Below, piece after piece: positions 6,727 to 13,134 of a stretch of 14,490 nt of DNA (the first letter of the stretch is position 1; the number at the start of each line of letters is the position of its first letter). The translations under genes and the position numbers were made by a program. The notes under the pieces were generated by a model. That model made no database searches and was not told the origin of the DNA. It saw only the letters and a list, made by a program, of their open reading frames with translations. Source of the stretch: an uncultured Lachnospiraceae bacterium (lineage in GTDB: Bacteria > Bacillota > Clostridia > Lachnospirales > Lachnospiraceae). The stretch is taken from NCBI GenBank assembly GCA_947177515.1, contig CAMWUU010000043.1, positions 1 through 14,490 of the forward strand, given 5' to 3'.

Positions 6727-7257
6727 ATGAGTCATGAATTATTTATATCTTTATCCAAAAAAGATTATATCAATACCAAGTTTAATGAAGTGGATCGTGA
6801 CACCTATTACAGACTAAAATACGATACCATAATCGGTTCAGACTACCCTGGTAAAGTGTTGATGGAGCGCGTTGATTACAACCTTCCATTAGCTTATAAA
6901 GAGGATCCAATTAGCGCAGATCAAATAACTTTAAAAATCACAAGCGTTGTCGATCAATTTTTAGATTATCGAAACCCATTGGATGATATTGTGTTTTATA
7001 TGTATAATATGGAAACAGCATTAGAATCAAACGATCCAGACGAAGCAGAAGATTGGAACGAAAAACTAAAAAACAATTCTGTAGTAAAGTTTTTGGAAAA
7101 AGTCTGCACATTGGATAAATTTTCAATCTTTCTTTTCCAGGAAGACATGTTAGTAAAACAACGAATTCCATTTACAAAAGATAAAAGTATCTTAGAACTA
7201 ATACTATGGGTTCTAGATTACAACGCACCACAAAATATAGAAATTTTCTCCCGATAA
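6727..7257 (+). CDS. Hypothetical protein, AT-rich orphan
   Basis: This 176-aa protein starts MSHELFISLSKKDYINTKF and ends NAPQNIEIFSR. The frame is open back to 6097, but AAAAGGAG sits 7 bases before ATG 6727 and the upstream part belongs to a different broken gene, so 6727 is chosen. The protein is soluble, acidic in the middle (ESNDPDEAEDWNEK) and rich in Asp, Tyr and Lys. It has no signal peptide, membrane segment or motif I recognise. Size, composition and position in a fragment-filled island resemble immunity proteins left from polymorphic toxin loci, but that is only a guess. It is intact while all its left neighbours are broken. trmB follows from its own promoter. Confidence 0.65.
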   Translation: MSHELFISLSKKDYINTKFNEVDRDTYYRLKYDTIIGSDYPGKVLMERVDYNLPLAYKEDPISADQITLKITSVVDQFLDYRNPLDDIVFYMYNMETALESNDPDEAEDWNEKLKNNSVVKFLEKVCTLDKFSIFLFQEDMLVKQRIPFTKDKSILELILWVLDYNAPQNIEIFSR

Positions 7258-7308
7258 TCTCCGCCAAAGCCCGGCAAATGCAATAATAATAGATTTGAAA
7301 ATTTCCTA

Positions 7309-7337
7309 TTGAATATCTTACCAAAATCGTATATAAT
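7309..7337 (+). promoter_or_regulatory. Sigma-A promoter of trmB
   Basis: TTGAAT (7309-7314) and TATAAT (7332-7337) are separated by exactly 17 bp. Transcription should begin near 7344 and leave a leader of about 94 bases before trmB. Confidence 0.85.
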
Positions 7338-7344
7338 GACGGCA

Positions 7345-7397
7345 AACCTGTTTTATAGCAGGGGTTAGAAGCAGGATGGTAACCGCACAATTCCTGC
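7345..7397 (+). promoter_or_regulatory. Structured leader of trmB with two hairpins
   Basis: Hairpin 1 pairs AACCTG (7345-7350) with CAGGGGTT (7359-7366, two bulged G). Hairpin 2 pairs GCAGGA (7371-7376) with TCCTGC (7392-7397) and holds GGTAACC in its loop. The left arm of 1 and right arm of 2 are both CCTG-type, and the two inner arms are both GCAGG, so alternative pairing is possible. The leader matches no riboswitch class that I can fit. The trmB ribosome site GGAG (7425-7428) is downstream. Confidence 0.4.
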
Positions 7398-7437
7398 AAC
7401 AAAGCACTGTATCCAATTCACGCATGGAGTAAAGTAT

Positions 7438-8154
7438 ATGAGATTACGCAATATCAAGGGAGCAAAGGAAGCAATTGCCTTAAGTCCCTACGTTGTACAA
7501 AAACCAGAGCAGTACCGTGGACGCTGGAATGAATTCTTTGGCAACAACCATCCACTTCATATTGAAATCGGTATGGGAAAAGGAAAATTTATCACTTCGC
7601 TGGCACAAAAAAATCCAGGGATCAATTATATCGGCATTGAATTATACGAGAGCGTACTGATCCGGGCTGTCACGAAGCGGGAAGCAATCGGGGAATGCCC
7701 AAACCTCACCTTTCTGCGGTATGGAGCGGAACATCTTGAAGGCGTGTTCGCCCCTGGGGAAGTTTCCCGAATCTATTTAAATTTCTCCGACCCATGGCCA
7801 AAGGAACGGCATGCCAAAAGGCGACTAACTTCAAAAGAATTCCTTGAACGTTACCTGAAATTTTTGCAGGCAGGCGGACAAATCGAATTCAAAACGGACA
7901 ACCGGGCACTTTTTGATTTCTCTTTGAGCCAGGCAGAGGAAACAGGCTGGAATCTTAGGGAAATCTCCTACGACCTGCACCACAGCCAGTATATGGTGGA
8001 AAATGTAATGACAGAATATGAAGAACGTTTCTCCGCCCTAGGAAACCCCATTCATCGTTTTGTCGCATTTCCTCCAACAAAGCAGGGGATTCCAGCAATA
8101 TGCAGTATTGATGCCACATCTTTAGCACCCGATATTTCCAATCCGGTTTCCTAA
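7438..8154 (+). CDS. trmB: tRNA (guanine-N7-)-methyltransferase
   Basis: This enzyme methylates N7 of G46 in the tRNA variable loop, using S-adenosylmethionine. The Rossmann SAM motif EIGMGKGKF is at 43-51, with GIELYE (66-71) binding the cofactor. The family signature NFSDPWPKERHAKRRLT spans 115-131 and includes catalytic Asp118. KTDN (152-155) and TEYEERF (192-198) complete the active site and tRNA contacts. The normal C-terminus would fall near residue 211 (NPIHRFVAF). Here about 25 extra residues follow, with a different Pro/Ala/Ile-rich character. The start is ATG 7438, 9 bases after GGAG. A consensus promoter and structured leader precede it. Confidence 0.96.
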   Translation: MRLRNIKGAKEAIALSPYVVQKPEQYRGRWNEFFGNNHPLHIEIGMGKGKFITSLAQKNPGINYIGIELYESVLIRAVTKREAIGECPNLTFLRYGAEHLEGVFAPGEVSRIYLNFSDPWPKERHAKRRLTSKEFLERYLKFLQAGGQIEFKTDNRALFDFSLSQAEETGWNLREISYDLHHSQYMVENVMTEYEERFSALGNPIHRFVAFPPTKQGIPAICSIDATSLAPDISNPVS

Positions 8155-8210
8155 CTGCTGGGGCAGGAATGTATACCATGGGAAAATATATGCATATACT
8201 ATAAAAAACA

Positions 8211-8272
8211 CTGCATAATAAGAAAGGCTCGCAACTGTCTTTGCTGCAAAAACTTTTCTTATTTATATGCAG
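8211..8272. other. Inverted repeat after trmB
   Basis: CTGCATA-ATAAGAAAGG (8211-8227) and CTTTTCTTATTTATATGCAG (8253-8272) are imperfect reverse complements with a 3-base bulge. They enclose about 25 bases. There is no trailing T-run, so it is not a standard terminator. The stem could end or protect the trmB message or fold in front of the small ORF at 8295. Confidence 0.45.
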
Positions 8273-8294
8273 CAATTCATGCGGGGTATTTTCC

Positions 8295-8450
8295 ATGGCA
8301 TCTTCCTTTAAACGTTTTCTAAGCCGTTTTTTTGACTCACAGCCTGGTTTGAACCGACAGGCCGTCGTTTTAAAACGAAATTTTGATGAGGTGAACCGGA
8401 CACTGCAATCATTCGGCAAATCCTCCAAAAAACGCAAACGCGGGCATTGA
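8295..8450 (+). CDS. Possible small basic protein
   Basis: A 51-aa frame reads MASSFKRFLSRFFDSQPGLN, then RQAVVLKRNFDEVNRTL and ends SSKKRKRGH. It is strongly basic, with a lysine/arginine tail that would suit nucleic acid binding. The frame is open upstream to a TTG at 8241, but ATG 8295 is the first ATG, with a weak GCGGGG 8 bases before it. No family is recognised. It lies between trmB and trxA in the same orientation. The long opposite-strand frame over this region is judged to be a shadow. It may be a real small protein or chance. Confidence 0.4.
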   Translation: MASSFKRFLSRFFDSQPGLNRQAVVLKRNFDEVNRTLQSFGKSSKKRKRGH

Positions 8451-8451
8451 T

Positions 8452-8482
8452 TTCCGCACCAGCGCTGTGGGCGGAATATAAT
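8452..8482 (+). promoter_or_regulatory. trxA promoter -10 with adjacent operator-like dyad
   Basis: TATAAT (8477-8482) lies 56 bases before trxA. Directly upstream, TTCCGC (8452-8457) and GCGGAA (8471-8476) form a perfect dyad centred on the palindrome AGCGCT (8461-8466). No -35 match occurs at 16-18 bp; the nearest, TTGATT (8448-8453), is 23 bp away. Such a dyad where the -35 should be suggests an activator or repressor site. It also overlaps the end of the small ORF. Confidence 0.5.
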
Positions 8483-8538
8483 TACCCGTACACAGGAATT
8501 ACAATCATTTTTATGGACAGCGCAGAAAGAAGGTACTT

Positions 8539-8847
8539 ATGCAATATGTAAACGACAGCAATTTCGAGGCGGAGGTTTTAAAGGCGGAACTTCCTGTTTT
8601 AGTAGACTTTTTTGCAGACTGGTGTGGACCTTGTAAAAGGGTTGCCCCAGTGGTAGAGCAGCTTTCAGAAGATTTAAAAGGACGCGCGAAAGTTGTTAAG
8701 CTTAATGTCGAGGAAGCCCCGGCAACTTCGGAAAAGTACAATGTAATGTCAATCCCGACTTTTATCGTATTTAAAAATGGGGTAGCAGTAAACCAGCATC
8801 TTGGCGCATTGTCAAAAGAAGAAATGATCAGTCTGATTGGTCTTTAA
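8539..8847 (+). CDS. trxA: Thioredoxin
   Basis: This 102-aa cytosolic disulfide reductase is recycled by thioredoxin reductase and supplies electrons to ribonucleotide reductase, peroxiredoxins and others. The active site WCGPC is at residues 28-32. The buried Asp precedes it in LVDFFADW, and the cis-proline follows in MSIPTF (Pro73). The length and single-domain form are typical. The ribosome site GAAGG is 5 bases before the ATG, somewhat close. No reductase gene is in the window. Transcription probably starts at the -10 with the adjacent dyad at 8477-8482 and ends at the strong hairpin at 8877. Confidence 0.95.
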   Translation: MQYVNDSNFEAEVLKAELPVLVDFFADWCGPCKRVAPVVEQLSEDLKGRAKVVKLNVEEAPATSEKYNVMSIPTFIVFKNGVAVNQHLGALSKEEMISLIGL

Positions 8848-8876
8848 TTCTATTAATATAATATCATAAAAAATAT

Positions 8877-8924
8877 AGGGACAGTAACAGGAATACGGTT
8901 CTTGTCACTGTCCCTAACTTTCTA
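8877..8924. terminator. Bidirectional terminator between trxA and the AI-2E family gene
   Basis: AGGGACAGT (8877-8885) and ACTGTCCCT (8907-8915) pair perfectly. An inner ACAGGAA/TTCTTGT stem has one wobble. On the minus strand the stem is followed by ATATTTTTTAT, a good T-tract, so it ends the membrane protein gene. On the plus strand AACTTTCT follows and it probably also ends trxA. Confidence 0.85.
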
Positions 8925-8943
8925 AATATTTTCTTACATCTTC

Positions 8944-10299
8944 TTACGAAACATCAATTCGCTTCTTTTTCAGTACACTGCTGATCGCCTGGTTCAGCAG
9001 ATATGCTGCCACCGCAACCAGCGGCACTCCCAAAAACATTCCGATCACACCACCATAAGCACCGCCCACTGTAATACCGAAAATAACCCAAAGCGGAGAA
9101 AGTCCCGTAGAATCGCCAAGGATTTTTGGTCCTAGTACCCAACCATCAAACTGTTGCAGAACAAAGATCATTATCACAAATACCACTGCGTCCACAGGTT
9201 TGATACAAAGATAGAGCACAACCCCCGGTACTGCACCAATAAACGGTCCAAAATATGGGATCATATTAGTAATACCAACAATTACACTGATCAGCACCTC
9301 ATATTCTAACCCTAACAGCGAAGTTGCTATAAAACAGATAATACCTATAATCAGGGAATCCAGTGCCTTACCGCTGACAAACCCGGAAAAGATCCTGCTG
9401 CACTCCCGCATCCTAGCACAAAATATCTTAGCACGTGAAGTCGAAAGCGTAGCATATACCACCTGTGTCCCCATCTTTATCAATTTGCGCTTATCTAAAA
9501 GCATATAAATTGAAATGGCAATGGATAACAGGATATTGATCGCCAACTTTGCCACAGATACAGTCATGCCAATTACTTTTGGCACCAAATCCTTTGTCAT
9601 ATTTGTTACAGCAGACAACAGGGTTGGCCACATTTCCTCGATCTTGTCCGCAATGAATTTCAGGTCAATCTCCGGGAAATATTCCTGTAACATACTCTCG
9701 TAAGTAAAGCGCTTTTCATAAATCTCATTAAGCTGCACTGTCACATCCCCGGCCACCCCAACAATACTATCTGTAATCTGCGGAATCACGTAGATCATTC
9801 CTATAATTATTATACTTAATAACAAGATATAAGTAGTAACTATGGACAGTGCTACCCGTAGTTTCGCCCTCTGAATCCGCAAAAGCTTCTTGAAAAAATT
9901 AATCTCAAGCCAATTAACCAGGGGATTTAGAATAAAAGCGATCAAAAATGCAGCCAAAAATGGGGACAAAATACCTGCCAGTCCCTTTAACCATAAACTG
10001 ACCGCCCCAAAATTTGCAATCAGGCAGACAAAGATTGCCGCTGCCATAATAGTAAAAAGTGCATAAATACTTATAGTAAAATATTTTCTGTTCGATTCAA
10101 ATTTATGCTCTTCTCCCCCCTCGCTCCCATTCAACTCCTCAATCAATGCATGATCTGATTTTTCTTCCTCCCTGCTTACCTCCTCTTCTGAAAGCATACG
10201 GATTTCGATTGGTCCATATTCCAGAGGTTCCTTTTTTTTGGCTGGAAGTTTTTGCTTTGCAGAACGAAAACGCTCTTTTAATTTTACTTTATTTGCCAT
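8944..10299 (-). CDS. AI-2E/PerM family membrane protein (UPF0118)
   Basis: This 451-aa polytopic membrane protein belongs to the AI-2 exporter/PerM family. Some members export autoinducer-2 and others are Na+/H+ antiporters, so the substrate is not known. The first 70 residues are a charged cytoplasmic tail, longer than usual. Hydrophobic segments follow at about 75-97, 104-128 and 148-172. A soluble extracytoplasmic region (about 173-245) leads into segments at about 246-267, 311-330, 334-365, 370-385 and 400-435. Family motifs are NMIPYFGPFIGAVPG (345-359) and QQFDGWVLGPKILGDSTGLS (382-401). GAGG lies 6 bases before the ATG. The gene has its own promoter and appears monocistronic. Confidence 0.92.
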   Translation of the reverse strand: MANKVKLKERFRSAKQKLPAKKKEPLEYGPIEIRMLSEEEVSREEEKSDHALIEELNGSEGGEEHKFESNRKYFTISIYALFTIMAAAIFVCLIANFGAVSLWLKGLAGILSPFLAAFLIAFILNPLVNWLEINFFKKLLRIQRAKLRVALSIVTTYILLLSIIIIGMIYVIPQITDSIVGVAGDVTVQLNEIYEKRFTYESMLQEYFPEIDLKFIADKIEEMWPTLLSAVTNMTKDLVPKVIGMTVSVAKLAINILLSIAISIYMLLDKRKLIKMGTQVVYATLSTSRAKIFCARMRECSRIFSGFVSGKALDSLIIGIICFIATSLLGLEYEVLISVIVGITNMIPYFGPFIGAVPGVVLYLCIKPVDAVVFVIMIFVLQQFDGWVLGPKILGDSTGLSPLWVIFGITVGGAYGGVIGMFLGVPLVAVAAYLLNQAISSVLKKKRIDVS

Positions 10300-10340
10300 C
10301 TATTTCCTCTTTCTGGTTTTTAACCCGGTTCCTTCTTACT

Positions 10341-10369
10341 ATTATAGACATTGTTTGAAATGAATTCAA
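10341..10369 (-). promoter_or_regulatory. Promoter of the AI-2E family gene
   Basis: On the minus strand, TTGAAT (10364-10369) and TATAAT (10341-10346) are separated by exactly 17 bp, 41 bases before the start codon. A second minus-strand -10 with a TG extension (GTGGTATAAT, at 10424-10429) lies further upstream but has no good -35. Confidence 0.8.
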
Positions 10370-10467
10370 CTAAAAAATTGATTAGATTTTGAATAAGGAT
10401 GATTCTTCTTAAGGGGCAAGTACATTATACCACTTTTCTATGCATAATACGTATATTTTTAGAACCT

Positions 10468-10529
10468 TAAAAAATTTTTTAAATTTTTTAAAAAAAAGAC
10501 TTGCTTTTTTTTTAAACATGGTATATAAT
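10468..10529 (+). promoter_or_regulatory. tRNA-Lys promoter with A/T-tract UP element
   Basis: TTGCTT (10501-10506) and TATAAT (10524-10529) are separated by 17 bp. Directly upstream lie alternating runs of A and T (about 10468-10498: A6T6, A3T6, A8), the classic form of an UP element and of intrinsically bent DNA. The mature tRNA begins 44 bases after the -10, which leaves a leader with a small CTTCT/AGAAG hairpin. Confidence 0.85.
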
Positions 10530-10573
10530 CAATCTTGCGTTGAGGGAGAGGACTTCTTCAACAGAAGAAAGAA

Positions 10574-10646
10574 GCGCGATTAGCTCAGTTGGTAGAGCAC
10601 CTGACTCTTAATCAGGGTGTCCAGGGTTCGAGCCCCTGATCGCGCA
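10574..10646 (+). tRNA. tRNA-Lys (anticodon CTT)
   Basis: The cloverleaf is complete. Acceptor GCGCGAT (10574-10580) pairs with ATCGCGC (10639-10645), with discriminator A10646. The D arm contains AGCTCAGTTGGTAGAGC. The anticodon stem CCTGA/TCAGG holds loop CTCTTAA with anticodon CTT. The T arm contains GGGTTCGAGCCC. The 3' CCA is not encoded. It reads AAG codons, and the gene stands alone with its own promoter and terminator. Confidence 0.98.
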
Positions 10647-10651
10647 TGTAA

Positions 10652-10697
10652 AGTACCAGTTTTGGGGAAACATCCCTGGGGCAGGTGCTTTTTTTTT
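10652..10697 (+). terminator. Terminator of tRNA-Lys
   Basis: AGTACC (10652-10657) pairs with GGTGCT (10684-10689) with one wobble. An inner TTTTGGGG/CCCTGGGG region extends the stem and a run of nine T (10689-10697) follows. The next 180 bases show no gene or clear promoter. Confidence 0.85.
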
Positions 10698-10912
10698 ACA
10701 AAATCACTTTTGCACCTTACTGCTTAACTTCCCCCATTTTTTGGAAAGGGCGCAGAAACCCCCATCTTTGTTGCTTGGTGCGACAATATAACTATTTTAT
10801 CGTTTCTATCAATTCGTGTCAATCCTGGTTTCCAATCTGTTTCCTATTAATACAAACTCTTAACCAGGAGCCGGAATAAGTGCAATCATACTACCGAAAG
10901 GAGTCAACTAAA

Positions 10913-11470
10913 ATGCCTGAAGATACAAGTCGGATATTTATTCTACTGATTGCAATAGTTATAATAATCTCTGCAATTTACTGCATTTTTCTTAAAATAT
11001 CCAGAACAATTGCTGAAAGATCAGCAAAGGGGCGGCCAGACTCTTACAGCCGCCCCCAAAATCCCAGATATGTAGATCTTTCCGAATGTTACCGCCGCCA
11101 ACATCTGCTGACAAAAACAGAATATATCTTCTATGGTGTTCTAAAGAAAAAATGTGATTCTGCAAATTTACTAATCTGCCCAAAAGTCCGCCTGGAAGAT
11201 TTTATCCGTGTTACGGCAAAGGAGCGGATGAAATACCGAGGTTATATCAAATCACGCCATGTTGATTTCCTGATATGTGATTCTTCCCTACATATTCTGG
11301 CTGCAATTGAGTTGGATGACCCATCCCATAACTCAGAACAGGCAAAACGGACAGATTACTTTAAAAACAGGCTGTATGCCGCAATTGGACTTCCACTTTT
11401 CCGTATCCGGACAGGACAAAATTATGGAGTAAAAATTGACAAACTTATCTCACAAATCACCCCAAAATAG
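10913..11470 (+). CDS. Membrane-anchored DUF2726 (PD-(D/E)XK-like) protein
   Basis: This 185-aa protein has an N-terminal membrane helix at about 8-27, followed by a basic linker and then a DUF2726 domain from about 65 to 180. Key text is LLTKTEYIFYGVL, SRHVDFLICD with Asp118, AAIELDDPSH with Glu133, Asp135 and His139, and IGLPLFRIR. DUF2726 resembles the restriction-endonuclease-like and Vsr/DUF559 fold, in which the Asp and the ELDD...H set form the catalytic site, so nuclease activity is possible but unproven. The frame is open to GTG 10880, but AAAGGAG lies 9 bases before ATG 10913, which is chosen. It converges with the next gene across 21 bp. Confidence 0.85.
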   Translation: MPEDTSRIFILLIAIVIIISAIYCIFLKISRTIAERSAKGRPDSYSRPQNPRYVDLSECYRRQHLLTKTEYIFYGVLKKKCDSANLLICPKVRLEDFIRVTAKERMKYRGYIKSRHVDFLICDSSLHILAAIELDDPSHNSEQAKRTDYFKNRLYAAIGLPLFRIRTGQNYGVKIDKLISQITPK

Positions 11471-11491
11471 CCTGTTTCAATCTGATAAATA

Positions 11492-12565
11492 TTATTTTCC
11501 CATTATATTTCCAATTTTTTCCATCCATATTTTATATTCTTCTTCCGAGAGTTCTTCCTCAATACGGACATAAGGATTCAGCGCTTCATGTTGAACCATT
11601 AAAAATGATGCACTAAAACTCCTGCTTGGACCGTCATCAAGCAGAACAATGACCGCCCGCCCATCCACTACTGGAATCTCCTGTGGCGACATTTCCCCCC
11701 AGATCAGAGCCATAGCATCATCATTTTTAAAACTTGCATGATCCGCCGATGTATAATTACATTCCATAAAACATGTGGTATACGATTCCTTCCATACATC
11801 ATCAGGATATTCCCCATGTGCCAGCCTTACCATGGAATCTGTTGCCAAAAAATTCTTTGCACCATATTTTTCGCAACAGTTCTTAACAATCTGTTCCTCC
11901 ATTAAAAACAACAGATGGAAGCAGTTATTTATATCATTTGCCGTTGCATAAAATCCCTGCTGCCTTCCCGGCTGCAATACCAGTAATTTCAGATTGCTGC
12001 AAGTTTTCAACATGCTGCCCACATAAAAAATTGACTTCAGATATGGAGATTCTGGCGTTTCTTCAACCAAGAAATCAATCTGGTCATCAAGGGCAAACTG
12101 GGCAAGAAACCTTCTTAACTCAGGATCCCTTGTAAGAAAAGCCATTGTAGAAACGCAGAGAACATTAAATCCATAATACGCCTTTGCCCATTCCCTGTTT
12201 TTCGCATAAAGTTCCGGCAAATCCGGCGGGAGCTGGCACTCACCTTCAACCTCCGTACTGCGGAACAAATCATATACCTTTGTGCAGGCTGCCGCAAACA
12301 AACGGACAACTCCTTCGCCCGCTGACGTGTCCCCCTCCTTTTCACACACAAAACCGATAAAATTTGACAAAAGACTTGCTTTGTACAAGTCCATTTCCTC
12401 TAGGTGTCCGCTCAGTTCAACAGAAAATGGAACCAGGTTACCATCATTAATTGCCTTACCAATCATCTGCCCGAATTCCGGGCAACCATGAAGCAGCGAC
12501 TCATTTCCCAGTTCCTCTACCGCTGTTTCCTGGCATAAAAACTCCTGCAGCTTTTCCTCAACCAT
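11492..12565 (-). CDS. Hypothetical protein, 357 aa
   Basis: I do not recognise this protein. It is soluble and acidic, with no signal peptide or membrane segment. The N-terminal half looks helical (MVEEKLQEFLCQETAVEELG, then SLLSNFIGFVCEKEG and VVRLFAAACTKVYDLF). It is rich in cysteine (about 12), spread through the chain and not in tight CxxC pairs. The C-terminal third has a beta-like core, DGRAVIVLLDDGPSRSFSAS, and ends in an acidic helix, EELSEEEYKIWMEKIG. GGAGG precedes the ATG by 9 bases and the frame is intact with codon use like its neighbours, so it is a real chromosomal gene. It runs convergent to the DUF2726 gene. Confidence 0.85.
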   Translation of the reverse strand: MVEEKLQEFLCQETAVEELGNESLLHGCPEFGQMIGKAINDGNLVPFSVELSGHLEEMDLYKASLLSNFIGFVCEKEGDTSAGEGVVRLFAAACTKVYDLFRSTEVEGECQLPPDLPELYAKNREWAKAYYGFNVLCVSTMAFLTRDPELRRFLAQFALDDQIDFLVEETPESPYLKSIFYVGSMLKTCSNLKLLVLQPGRQQGFYATANDINNCFHLLFLMEEQIVKNCCEKYGAKNFLATDSMVRLAHGEYPDDVWKESYTTCFMECNYTSADHASFKNDDAMALIWGEMSPQEIPVVDGRAVIVLLDDGPSRSFSASFLMVQHEALNPYVRIEEELSEEEYKIWMEKIGNIMGK

Positions 12566-12621
12566 ACTCTTTCCTCCAATCGCCTCTTACATTTTTAGAA
12601 TACTTTAATCCTGTAATACAT

Positions 12622-12654
12622 GTTCTTTGGTTTTTTCTACCCAGGACAAAGAAC
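12622..12654. other. 8-bp inverted repeat upstream of the 357-aa gene
   Basis: GTTCTTTG (12622-12629) and CAAAGAAC (12647-12654) are perfect reverse complements 17 bases apart. They lie 57-89 bp before the minus-strand start at 12565, in its likely leader or promoter region. No good -35/-10 pair for that gene is visible close by. Confidence 0.4.
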
Positions 12655-12725
12655 TACTTCGGAACAAAAACACCTTAACGCCAATGCAAAGATTTTTTCA
12701 TCCACAGTGTAAATTTTACCTGAAA

Positions 12726-12779
12726 TCCGTTGGCCGAAAGCGAACTGGTGCTGGTATCATGTCTGTTTTATTATACTAT
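12726..12779. repeat. Degenerate repeat, copy A
   Basis: This stretch shares GCGAAC-x-GG-xx-CTGGTAT-x-ATGT and a downstream ATTATAC-x-AT with copy B at 12852-12905, offset 126-127 bp. Similarity is roughly 70 percent by eye over 50 bp and continues weakly upstream. Each copy ends in a minus-strand TATAAT. The plus-strand reading repeats GRxRTGxGIM, but no real gene is evident. Confidence 0.6.
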
Positions 12780-12792
12780 GTTCTTAGAACAT
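12770..12792 (-). promoter_or_regulatory. Minus-strand -10 with palindrome in the spacer
   Basis: TATAAT on the minus strand (12770-12775) lies 2 bp from the dyad ATGTTC-TTA-GAACAT (12778-12792). A dyad between -10 and -35 is a usual repressor position. The -35 match is weak (GAAACA at a 16-bp spacer). If active, it would transcribe the 357-aa gene from about 200 bp upstream of its start. Confidence 0.4.
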
Positions 12793-12851
12793 GTTTCCAC
12801 GACGTATGCGCACCGTTCGCTGTGGAATTTTTCTCCGCACTTTTGTGCAGT

Positions 12852-12905
12852 TCCTCCGGTCGGATGCGAACAGGCACTGGTATAATGTATGACGACATTA
12901 TACCA
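12852..12905. repeat. Degenerate repeat, copy B, ending in a palindrome
   Basis: This is the partner of copy A. It ends in a perfect 9-bp inverted repeat, GGTATAATG (12879-12887) and CATTATACC (12896-12904), with an 8-base spacer. Because of this palindrome, a TG-extended -10 (TGGTATAAT) is readable on both strands. No good -35 accompanies either. Outside the repeats and hairpins, 12566-13134 contains no gene that I can support. Confidence 0.6.
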
Positions 12906-12970
12906 TATCCCAAATTTAATTACCATCCCTCAACTTCAAAAACTATCAAACCATTTATCCATAATCCAGT

Positions 12971-13014
12971 ACCAAAGAAAGACCGCCCCCGCGGATTATA
13001 ACCCACGGGGGCGG
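12971..13014 (-). terminator. GC-rich terminator, minus strand
   Basis: CCGCCCCCGCGG (12983-12994) and CCACGGGGGCGG (13003-13014) pair over 12 bp with one mismatch and an 8-base loop. On the minus strand TCTTTCTTTGG follows, a modest T-rich tail. It lies 120 bp after the stop of the DUF6514-like gene and is its most likely terminator. Confidence 0.65.
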
Positions 13015-13134
13015 CTTATGAGAACTGTTCAGAATACTGCAAGAATATCGCCCGCAGACGAAAAAAGATATAACCTTATGGAAAACCGGCAGACCTGTAA
13101 CCCCATTTACTCTGCCCCGTAAACATCCACGGTG

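Noticed and set aside
7371..7397. T-box-like text (GGATGGTAACCGCAC) in the trmB leader
   Set aside because: The match to the T-box consensus AGGGTGGNACCGCG is broken, the leader is far too short for a specifier stem, and the downstream gene is not an aminoacyl-tRNA synthetase or amino acid gene.
7341..7397. Possible c-di-GMP (GEMM-I) riboswitch because of GGCAAACC
   Set aside because: The rest of the GEMM core (GACGCAAAGCC and the receptor segment) is missing.
7955..8437. 160-aa minus-strand frame
   Set aside because: It overlaps the trmB end in antisense and has irregular composition and no motif; trmB is certain.
12778..12792. LexA/SOS box at ATGTTC-TTA-GAACAT
   Set aside because: The Firmicute SOS box has GAAC first and GTTC last; here the half-sites point the opposite way and the spacing differs.
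12627..13001. 124-aa plus-strand frame with an internal GRxRTGxGIM repeat
   Set aside because: The repeat arises from duplicated intergenic DNA; no ribosome site, odd composition, and it runs through a terminator stem.
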